A program made the translations under genes and the position numbers. Below, piece after piece: positions 22,172 through 27,298 of a stretch of 27,298 bases of DNA. The notes under the pieces are model-generated. The model did no database searches. It was not told the origin of the DNA and saw only the letters and a list, made by a program, of their open reading frames with translations. Location: positions 1-27,298 of IMG/VR virus record IMGVR_UViG_3300050015_000759. The stretch is one strand, 5' to 3'. The first letter of the stretch is position 1; every line of letters begins with the position of its first letter. The DNA comes from a virus.

Positions 22172-22339
22172 ATGAATGAGACATTAAACATTAAACAACG
22201 TGTTATGCTTAGGAATGAATTTGGTATTATTGCTAGTGCACAGGCTACCGAAAAAAGTGTCATCGGTCAAGTAAAAAAATCAGCCAAATTGGATTCTGTA
22301 AGAGGAGCTACTGTTTGGCATAATAAGGTAGTACGATGA
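22172..22339 (+). CDS. Hypothetical 55-aa protein
   Basis: Begins MNETLNIKQRVMLRNEFGII and is basic at the end (GATVWHNKVVR). The ATG follows an AACAAAATCAA leader; TGA overlaps the next ATG (ATGA). No family. Confidence 0.55.
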   Translation: MNETLNIKQRVMLRNEFGIIASAQATEKSVIGQVKKSAKLDSVRGATVWHNKVVR

Positions 22340-22551
22340 TCTGGCTGTGGATTTATATAGGGGGATTTATAATAGTCCCCTTATTATGGTTTTTATTAGT
22401 GAGATATGGGGTCAAATATGAAAAAACAGAAATAAATATAAGGAATTTTGTATTAGGCATGTTATTTGCATCATTTTTATGGCCATTATTTCTACTTATT
22501 ATATTTTTTATATTTCTTTATATATATTTCATTAAAAAATCATTACAATGA
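22336..22551 (+). CDS. Two-pass small membrane protein
   Basis: A 71-aa protein with two hydrophobic segments (WLWIYIGGFIIVPLLWFLL and FVLGMLFASFLWPLFLLIIF) joined by a short basic/polar loop (VRYGVKYEKTEINIRN), ending KKSLQ. The size and topology suit a holin-like or envelope-active protein. Coupled to both neighbours by 4-bp overlaps. Confidence 0.65.
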   Translation: MIWLWIYIGGFIIVPLLWFLLVRYGVKYEKTEINIRNFVLGMLFASFLWPLFLLIIFFIFLYIYFIKKSLQ

Positions 22552-22715
22552 AAAAATATTCATCCTTAACAATTGGTATTATGTTAGGCATATTATTGTC
22601 ACTTCCATTCACTTTTTTTAGTGTAGCATTTTCTGAAATTATTACTGGTATTGCTATTTCCATAATAGTGATAATATTAGTTAATCAAATAATAGACAAT
22701 CATCATGAATGCTAA
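22548..22715 (+). CDS. Small membrane protein (55 aa)
   Basis: Begins MKKYSSLTIGIMLGILLSLP, with two hydrophobic segments (one near residues 8-27, one near 31-48, IITGIAISIIVIILV) and a short tail NHHEC. Together with the preceding two-pass protein it forms a membrane-protein pair, as in holin/antiholin sets, but no lysis enzyme is adjacent. Confidence 0.55.
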   Translation: MKKYSSLTIGIMLGILLSLPFTFFSVAFSEIITGIAISIIVIILVNQIIDNHHEC

Positions 22716-22755
22716 GATACAATATGTAAGATCTAAGCCAGCTAAAAACTGGTGA
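22705..22755 (+). CDS. 16-aa mini-ORF linking two genes
   Basis: MNAKIQYVRSKPAKNW bridges the membrane protein and the next gene with overlaps at both ends (TGATG). It may only serve translational coupling. Confidence 0.25.
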   Translation: MNAKIQYVRSKPAKNW

Positions 22756-22886
22756 TGGTAAAAAAGGGTCGTAAAATGGTTCCCGCCACTTATGTGACAA
22801 AATCTGGACAAACAAAAAATCGTTATATTGATGACCCAGAGTCAAAGGTTATAAAATTCATAAAACATACCAAACCCCATGGATGA
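22755..22886 (+). CDS. Basic 43-aa protein
   Basis: Begins MVKKGRKMVPATYVTKSGQT and is strongly basic (IKFIKHTKPHG), consistent with RNA or DNA binding. The stop overlaps the start of the next gene by 8 bp. The phrase YVTKSGQTKNRYIDDPES suggests a beta hairpin. No family. Confidence 0.5.
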   Translation: MVKKGRKMVPATYVTKSGQTKNRYIDDPESKVIKFIKHTKPHG

Positions 22887-23106
22887 AAATACTAAGGGTG
22901 CTAAGTTATATGGTAAGTATATGGGTAATACTGTATCTGTGGATAAACATAAAGGTATTGTTTGCGGATATTGTGATGAGGGCAATCTCATCGTTGCCAT
23001 AACCAGTGATACACACGGATGGAACTACCTCTCAGATGGTGATCATATGGTCACACACCAAGATCATGGTAATTTCTGTTACTGGTTAGAACCCCATTGG
23101 GATTAA
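22879..23106 (+). CDS. SH3-like paralogue family member 1
   Basis: A 75-aa protein (MDENTKGAKLYGKYMGNTVS). Shares the pattern LYxKYxGxTVxV...GxVxGY...LxxxIxxxxxGW-xYxxxDHxV with the protein at 23992, so the two are paralogues; the barrel-like strands suggest an SH3-like fold. It lacks the C-terminal helical region of the longer paralogues. Function unknown. Confidence 0.68.
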   Translation: MDENTKGAKLYGKYMGNTVSVDKHKGIVCGYCDEGNLIVAITSDTHGWNYLSDGDHMVTHQDHGNFCYWLEPHWD

Positions 23107-23117
23107 TGATTAATGGT

Positions 23118-23267
23118 TAGGATAGTCGTCTAACATAGAGCAAGTGAGATTATAGCACCAGAGCATCTACTAGATAAAAAAGTTTAGCATCATAGCTTAG
23201 CACTCAGTATATCGAAAAATCAATTGGTCAGAACATCTTGATGCAGGTTCGAACCCTGTCTATCCTA
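23118..23267 (+). ncRNA. tRNA-like element S1 with oversized interior
   Basis: An 8-bp closing stem TAGGATAG (23118-23125)/CTATCCTA (23260-23267) is abutted by a canonical T arm, GCAGG-TTCGAAC-CCTGT (23243-23259). Between them are ~117 nt instead of ~40. A D-loop-like AATTGGTCAGAAC and a stem ATCAA (23219-23223)/TTGAT (23238-23242) lie just before the T arm. No standard anticodon arm is seen. Confidence 0.55.
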
Positions 23268-23270
23268 CAA

Positions 23271-23402
23271 TACGGTTCCACTGTTGGTATCTAAAATCCT
23301 AAGATATACTATATAACTTGAAGTATAGGCATAAGGGCATAGTAATAGCTATTTGACCATAGGGGCTTATATTAGATAATAACTTCAGATGTTATAACCG
23401 TA
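23271..23402 (+). ncRNA. tRNA-like element S2 with oversized interior
   Basis: Closing stem TACGGTT (23271-23277)/AACCGTA (23396-23402) with T-arm-like hairpin ATAAC-TTCAGAT-GTTAT (23379-23395) directly abutting it. Interior ~101 nt contains small hairpins such as TATACT/AGTATA. It starts 3 nt after S1 ends. Confidence 0.45.
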
Positions 23403-23417
23403 AAAATATTAAAGACA

Positions 23418-23490
23418 ATAGGCACATTATTATAATTAGTGAAACACTGCATCGCAGGTCGATGATTCAACGTCATCATAATGTGCCTAT
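23418..23490 (+). ncRNA. tRNA-like element S3 with 13-bp closing stem
   Basis: ATAGGCACATTAT (23418-23430) pairs perfectly with ATAATGTGCCTAT (23478-23490). T-arm-like hairpin GATGA-TTCAACG-TCATC (23461-23477) abuts it. Interior of 30 nt holds only two mini-hairpins (AGTG-AAA-CACT, TGC-ATC-GCA). Confidence 0.5.
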
Positions 23491-23521
23491 AACTTATTTT
23501 GTTTGGTTTGTTTTAAGGTAG

Positions 23522-23557
23522 ATGAGGGGAGGGAAATTTGCAATCCCTCTCTCTCAT
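23522..23557 (+). promoter_or_regulatory. Hairpin in the leader of SH3-like paralogue 2
   Basis: ATGAG...GAGGGA pairs with TCCCTC...CTCAT (10-11 bp in two parts), ending 22 nt before the ATG at 23580. No U tract on the plus strand, so a translation-regulating or stabilising hairpin is as likely as a terminator. Confidence 0.4.
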
Positions 23558-23579
23558 TCTAAATCTAAAAATAAAAATT

Positions 23580-23987
23580 ATGAATCTATTAGAATGTCAG
23601 GGTAAAAGATTTAGATGTAATCTTATTTCTCATGGAGTTGTAGAGGGAAGAATTCAAGTACAATGTGGAAGAATATATCTATGTCAAAATTCAGCTGATG
23701 GACAACATTGTAGTGATAAATTAGGATATAAATATTCTTGGATTCTAAGCGCAGGATATGAAACTAATCCTAATAACAGTCCACAGAATATAAGTAATTT
23801 TTATCTTTTATCGGAAGATGGCAAGATAATAGAAGATACCACCATTTTTAATATAGACAAAGAAGCTTTTAAATGGATATCTGAACTTCCTGGCTATGAT
23901 AAAATGGATGAAAAAGAAGCCAACTATCTTCTTAATGGATTTATAGCTGGAGCAAAGATGTCTGAAAGATATTTTAAGAAAACATAA
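23580..23987 (+). CDS. SH3-like paralogue family member 2
   Basis: A 135-aa protein from the ATG at 23580 (an upstream ATG at 23538 lies in the hairpin region). Starts MNLLECQGKRFRCNLISHGV. The C-terminal ~40 residues (WISELPGYDKMDEKEANYLLNGFIAGAK) match those of the 23992 protein (MNEEEANIRLNSFIEGAKW), so a helical module is shared. The N-terminal barrel is more diverged. Function unknown; tandem paralogues suggest duplication and divergence. Confidence 0.65.
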   Translation: MNLLECQGKRFRCNLISHGVVEGRIQVQCGRIYLCQNSADGQHCSDKLGYKYSWILSAGYETNPNNSPQNISNFYLLSEDGKIIEDTTIFNIDKEAFKWISELPGYDKMDEKEANYLLNGFIAGAKMSERYFKKT

Positions 23988-23991
23988 TAAT

Positions 23992-24396
23992 ATGACAGGA
24001 CAAGAATTATATTCTAAATACTGTGGATGCACAGTTAAACTCAGCAATGGTACCACAGGCGAAGTGATAGGATATTCCAATAAATATGATTATCATGTTT
24101 TAATAGGAATATCTATTTCCCAAAATGGAAAAGGATGGCGTTATGATCAAGCTGATCACCATGTATTACCTAAAGGTCTTTTAGGATATACTCTTTTTTA
24201 TTATATAACAGAAAATGAATTATTTATTATAAAACCTAAAACTAATGATATTAAAATTGATAATTTAGAAGAGTCAGCAGAGGAATGGTTAAAATCCCAA
24301 GAAAATTTTCAGTCTATGAATGAAGAAGAAGCAAACATAAGACTTAACTCATTCATTGAGGGGGCTAAGTGGTATAAGAAACAAACAAAACAATAA
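23992..24396 (+). CDS. SH3-like paralogue family member 3
   Basis: A 134-aa protein beginning MTGQELYSKYCGCTVKLSNG. Its N-terminal ~70 residues align with the 22879 protein and its C-terminal helix module with the 23580 protein, so it links the two and probably shows the ancestral two-module layout. It follows the preceding gene by 4 bp. No catalytic motif is seen; a binding role is inferred. Confidence 0.68.
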   Translation: MTGQELYSKYCGCTVKLSNGTTGEVIGYSNKYDYHVLIGISISQNGKGWRYDQADHHVLPKGLLGYTLFYYITENELFIIKPKTNDIKIDNLEESAEEWLKSQENFQSMNEEEANIRLNSFIEGAKWYKKQTKQ

Positions 24397-24465
24397 GATA
24401 TAAGTTAAACAGTCCATGTCTAAAGTTAAGAGTTACCGAGAGATAACCTTTTAATTTTTTTCGAT

Positions 24466-24726
24466 ATGGTGAATTATGTGACTACACAGGGTATCTATCG
24501 CGACTTCAGCGATATCGCTATTCTTTCCATGAAAAACGGAGAGGCAAAGTTGATTCAACATCTAACAAGTATCAAAGATGGTAACAGTTATCACGAAGTT
24601 CGTGAGACTGTGATACCCGTAGTTGATAATGAAGATAGAGAATCTCTTGCTGTACGTTTAAATAAAGATAGTAATGTGATAATCAATACCTCTGGTAAAT
24701 TGGCCGCATTAAAATTAGCTGTTTAA
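24466..24726 (+). CDS. Hypothetical 86-aa protein in its own transcription unit
   Basis: Begins MVNYVTTQGIYRDFSDIAIL; beta-rich, with ESLAVRLNKDSNVIINTSG. It uses more GC-rich codons than neighbours, like the 17513 gene, and has a strong terminator directly after it, so may be highly expressed alone. A small hairpin (GTTA...TAAC) and T-rich stretch precede it. No family. Confidence 0.7.
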   Translation: MVNYVTTQGIYRDFSDIAILSMKNGEAKLIQHLTSIKDGNSYHEVRETVIPVVDNEDRESLAVRLNKDSNVIINTSGKLAALKLAV

Positions 24727-24735
24727 TTAAGATGA

Positions 24736-24763
24736 GGGGGAGGGAAACTTCCCCCTTTATTTT
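24736..24763 (+). terminator. Strong intrinsic terminator
   Basis: GGGGGAGG-GAAA-CTTCCCCC (8 bp with one G-U, GNRA-type tetraloop) followed by TTTATTTT. Confidence 0.85.
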
Positions 24764-24784
24764 AAAATTATTAATATAAAAAAA

Positions 24785-25063
24785 ATGATTAAATCTCAAA
24801 ATATACCCAGGCAATTAATAGAATGGGTTAATATGCTACCCGAAGACACACGAAATAGATTTTTAGAAAACTGGAAATTTCAACATCCTTCTGGTGATAT
24901 ATATAATTTAGATGATTGCTATTTTCGTATGTCTGATGTGATAAATCATTCATTAGCTTGGGATCAGACAAAAGAAAGACATGATTTTTGGGCATTAATA
25001 TATGATGATTATTTACGATTAGAAAGAAAAAGGAATTTTACAATTAAAACAAAAGAAAAATGA
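24785..25063 (+). CDS. Hypothetical 92-aa protein
   Basis: Begins MIKSQNIPRQLIEWVNMLPE. Helical, aromatic-rich (RFLENWKF, HDFWALIYDDYLRLERKR), with a basic tail. Its stop overlaps the next start by 4 bp. Unrecognised. Confidence 0.62.
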   Translation: MIKSQNIPRQLIEWVNMLPEDTRNRFLENWKFQHPSGDIYNLDDCYFRMSDVINHSLAWDQTKERHDFWALIYDDYLRLERKRNFTIKTKEK

Positions 25064-25371
25064 AAAAGCAAATCAACCAATCAGAGATTAGTATCAGATG
25101 GCAGTATGGTCGTAACAGATCTAATGGGTTAAAAGAAAATGAAACACGATGTATCGTTACCATTCAAGATCCAGAATGCGAGCCAGTAGAACTTGTTGGT
25201 AATACTTTTTGCTGTAAAAAAGATCCATTTTGTAAAGAAACAGCAAGAAGGACTTCTCTTACAAGAGCCTTATGGGCAGAAGAAGCAGTGGTTTTAATTG
25301 GTAGACCAGAGAGAGCTGAAGTATGGAATATGTATTGGGAAAGAAAGCCAGAGATAAAACATGAAAAATAA
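25060..25371 (+). CDS. Hypothetical 103-aa protein with Cys cluster
   Basis: Begins MKKQINQSEISIRWQYGRNR. The middle has a Cys-rich turn (GNTFCCKKDPFCKETARR) that may bind metal, followed by a helix (SLTRALWAEEAVVLIGRPE). Overlaps the next gene by 11 bp. Unrecognised. Confidence 0.62.
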   Translation: MKKQINQSEISIRWQYGRNRSNGLKENETRCIVTIQDPECEPVELVGNTFCCKKDPFCKETARRTSLTRALWAEEAVVLIGRPERAEVWNMYWERKPEIKHEK

Positions 25372-25576
25372 TTTCATTGACACCGAAGAAGGACGTATTA
25401 AGATAGATGACTTCCTAACTTCATTTAAGGAATTTTCATTTAAAAATGAAGAAGAAATAGATCTTGATGTAATACGTCAGAAGACTAGATTACAAAAATT
25501 CTGGTGCTGGCTTACATATGGTCATTTACTTGACGATAACAATAAGTGCAAACGTTGTGGAAAACAAATTAAATGA
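25361..25576 (+). CDS. 71-aa protein with C-terminal zinc knuckle
   Basis: N-terminal helix (DDFLTSFKEFSFKNEEEIDL), then LQKFWCWLTYGHLLDDNNK and CKRCGKQIK. The last 25 residues resemble the small phage zinc-finger proteins of the DUF1660 type (compare the 48-aa gene at 15234), but fused to a helical N-terminus. Overlaps the RNase H gene by 4 bp. Confidence 0.65.
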   Translation: MKNNFIDTEEGRIKIDDFLTSFKEFSFKNEEEIDLDVIRQKTRLQKFWCWLTYGHLLDDNNKCKRCGKQIK

Positions 25577-26070
25577 TTAAAATATATACTGACGGTGCGT
25601 GCTCTGGCAATCCAGGTATTGCCGGATGCGCATTTGTCGTCGTAAATAATGAAGAAGAGTGTGATAATGGTAAATTTATTCTTGGAGAAGCAACAAATAA
25701 TATAGCAGAATTATACGCTATGTATAAGGCATTATATTATATACATACATTTACAAGTAAGTGGATAGAATGTGAAATATATTCTGATTCTAATTATGTC
25801 GTAGAAGGTATTAATAAATGGCTACCCAAATGGATGCAAAATGAATGGATTGGATCTAATGGAAAAGTTATAAAAAATGTTGAACTGTGGAAAAATGTTG
25901 CTTTTCAACTGATGAGAATTAAAATAGCCAAACAATCTGTAAATGTCATTCATATCCTCGGACATTCTGGTAATAAATGGAATGATTTAGCTGATAGATA
26001 TGCTAAAGAATGTATAAAAAAATATAAGATAGCCTTAAAAAACTTAAATAATGAAGATAATACGAAATAA
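25573..26070 (+). CDS. rnhA: Ribonuclease HI
   Basis: A 165-aa protein of normal RNase HI length. The catalytic carboxylates are D7 (IYTDGACSGNPG), E46 (NNIAELYAM), D72 (YSDSNYVVEGI) and D138 (NKWNDLADRYA), with the catalytic-loop His H131 (GHSGNKWN). It removes RNA from RNA-DNA hybrids, for example replication primers. ATG overlaps the previous stop by 4 bp. The N-terminal hybrid-binding domain of some RNases H is absent. It supports an early/replication identity for this arm. Confidence 0.95.
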   Translation: MIKIYTDGACSGNPGIAGCAFVVVNNEEECDNGKFILGEATNNIAELYAMYKALYYIHTFTSKWIECEIYSDSNYVVEGINKWLPKWMQNEWIGSNGKVIKNVELWKNVAFQLMRIKIAKQSVNVIHILGHSGNKWNDLADRYAKECIKKYKIALKNLNNEDNTK

Positions 26071-27037
26071 GTTTTTAACTAGGATAATAGGACATAATAT
26101 AGAGCTAAAGCTTACCACCCAAAAGTTCGATGATTTAATGGGTATCATTGATGGTAAACTACCAGAGACGCGTAGAGATATTTCAGACATTGATTTTGAG
26201 AAAAAATCTAATAAAGATGAAAACCTACCTTCATCAATATTTAAATCTGGGGAATATGTTATATCTTTGAATGACAAGGTGATGTTTATGAATGAATTAA
26301 TGGAGTTTGCTGATATCAATTATGAATTATTTTCAAAAATAATTGATCAAGCAACTATTAAATTTATAAACGATGAATATTTTAAGGAATTGTCATCTAT
26401 CCATCTTGCAGAGATATTGATAAAAATATCTACCAATGTATCTGATCCTAAAGAATTTCTTAATAGATATGGTACATATAATGCCAATTATTTTGAAAGA
26501 TCTATAGGTAATTTACTTATCCCCGATAAGAAGTATCTCAACCCAAACATATTTTATCCAAAAAATTTCCTAGTTATTGCAGGATGTCATAAGCCTTTTT
26601 CATTAGATTGTGTACAAGAAAATATGTTGGCTGATATAGTAAAAACATTGGGAAATCTATATGATAGTATTACCGAAAAAGAAGAGTTTTATGATTGCGA
26701 TGGAAATAAATATGTCTTTCCATCTATAACTCATGAGTTACCCAATATTATAAAATCTTTTATCTATGAAGAATTCTTTTGTAACATTAACGATTTATTA
26801 AAATTGTTTTTCTTAGATAGAAGAAATATCAACAATATAATATTAAGAACAGACACATGGAAACATTGCGGAGTGGGCATCATAACATTGATGAAGGTTG
26901 GTCAGAATCAAAAAGTGCCAGTGAGTATTTCAAGTCTATTAAGCAAAGAGATATTCCTAAGTCTTCAAGAATCACCTCTTATGACAAAGATGATTTGTAC
27001 TACGAATGTGAAGAAAATAGAAGAAACGCCATGGTAA
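26051..27037 (+). CDS. Hypothetical 328-aa protein
   Basis: Begins MKIIRNKFLTRIIGHNIELK. Charged, helical (FMNELMEFADINYELFSKII, IHLAEILIKISTNV), no recognised motif. The last ~60 residues (from about RTDTWKHCGVG) overlap the next gene by 181 bp and have a less protein-like character, so the stop may have been lost or a frameshift is present. It overlaps the RNase H gene by 20 bp. Confidence 0.6.
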   Translation: MKIIRNKFLTRIIGHNIELKLTTQKFDDLMGIIDGKLPETRRDISDIDFEKKSNKDENLPSSIFKSGEYVISLNDKVMFMNELMEFADINYELFSKIIDQATIKFINDEYFKELSSIHLAEILIKISTNVSDPKEFLNRYGTYNANYFERSIGNLLIPDKKYLNPNIFYPKNFLVIAGCHKPFSLDCVQENMLADIVKTLGNLYDSITEKEEFYDCDGNKYVFPSITHELPNIIKSFIYEEFFCNINDLLKLFFLDRRNINNIILRTDTWKHCGVGIITLMKVGQNQKVPVSISSLLSKEIFLSLQESPLMTKMICTTNVKKIEETPW

Positions 27038-27168
27038 ATGAAGATTGGGAGCTGGTATCTCGATTTTGTTCACCACAAGTAAAAAATTATTTAAAACTAT
27101 TAGAAGAACATGAAAGAATCAATAAATATATGGACAGGGCCCACCTATCTAAGGAAGAAAAACATTGA
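26857..27168 (+). CDS. Hypothetical 103-aa protein
   Basis: Begins METLRSGHHNIDEGWSESKS. Polar and charged, with a helical C-terminal half (NYLKLLEEHERINKYMDRAH). The start lies within the previous gene; an alternative ATG at 27031 would give a 45-aa product with an ATGGTAA overlap of 7 bp. The region before 27031 looks protein-like (YFKSIKQRDIP, DKDDLYYECEENRR), so I keep the longer form. Confidence 0.55.
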   Translation: METLRSGHHNIDEGWSESKSASEYFKSIKQRDIPKSSRITSYDKDDLYYECEENRRNAMVNEDWELVSRFCSPQVKNYLKLLEEHERINKYMDRAHLSKEEKH

Positions 27169-27298
27169 ATATATAATAGATAAGTTTCTTGAAGCTGCAA
27201 AACTAAGTGACTATAAATTTAAATGTGGAAAGATTATCCCTGATGAAAATGATTATAGTCAATTTATTCCAAATTTTATAGTTATAAATGTTGACAAG
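27110..27298 (+). CDS. Hypothetical protein, partial (C-terminus outside window)
   Basis: Frame starts with ATG at 27110 and stays open to the window end, giving 63 residues: begins MKESINIWTGPTYLRKKNIE and continues FLEAAKLSDYKFKCGKIIPD. It overlaps the previous gene by 59 bp. Too short to identify. Confidence 0.45.
   Translation, partial: MKESINIWTGPTYLRKKNIEYIIDKFLEAAKLSDYKFKCGKIIPDENDYSQFIPNFIVINVDK

Noticed and set aside
23418-23490. Hammerhead-type ribozyme in S3 (GAAAC and GGTC-GATGA pieces)
   Set aside because: The CUGAUGA core is absent and the stems are not arranged as a hammerhead.
1-27298. CRISPR array
   Set aside because: No direct repeats with regular unique spacers; the only regular repeat is the coding collagen-like tract.

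Overview
The window looks like a piece of a tailed dsDNA phage genome (or prophage/metagenomic contig) infecting a Bacteroidetes host, probably crAss-like or a close relative. The evidence is: (i) a ~800-aa portal next to a large terminase, with a compact two-direction layout; (ii) four minus-strand promoters that fit the Bacteroidetes consensus (TTTG or TTG, 19-20 nt, TAnnTTTG); (iii) a FISUMP (Fibrobacter succinogenes major paralogous) domain in a fibre protein; (iv) weak Shine-Dalgarno signals. The lineage is inferred from protein motifs and layout only; no database search was possible.

Left arm (1-17300, all minus strand). Read in the direction of transcription it holds: a holin-like protein, tRNA-Thr(UGU), an ExoX-C-like protein, a DEDDy exonuclease with a zinc ribbon, about ten small tightly overlapping genes (zinc ribbons, SEC-C, winged-helix candidate), a GroES-like co-chaperonin, an HExxH metallopeptidase-like protein, the large terminase with a 370-aa LAGLIDADG intein, a free-standing HNH endonuclease with its own promoter, the portal, two small unknown virion-type proteins, a 902-aa fibre protein with FISUMP halves in permuted order, a 147-aa protein, and a collagen-like fibre running off the left edge.

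Right arm (17500-27298, all plus strand). This is an accessory/early region of small genes, several of them too short for ordinary ORF calling: a lipoprotein, small membrane proteins, acidic peptides, Zn-ribbon proteins, a three-member SH3-like paralogue family, RNase HI and unknowns. The arms diverge around 17300-17500.

The most unusual part is 18590-23490. It contains a cassette of a 221-aa protein, a radical SAM enzyme and an overlapping 51-aa peptide ending in two cysteines (19596-21233). This is followed at once by a chain of four long hairpins (21269-21567) and a tRNA-like gene whose anticodon arm is three base pairs too long (21581-21659). Further on (23118-23490) three tandem elements are each closed by a 7-13 bp stem abutted by a T-arm-like hairpin (5 bp, 7-nt loop starting TTC). 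Two of them have oversized interiors. I think the cassette and the RNA elements are the best candidates for an undescribed system; a functional link between them is speculation based on adjacency.
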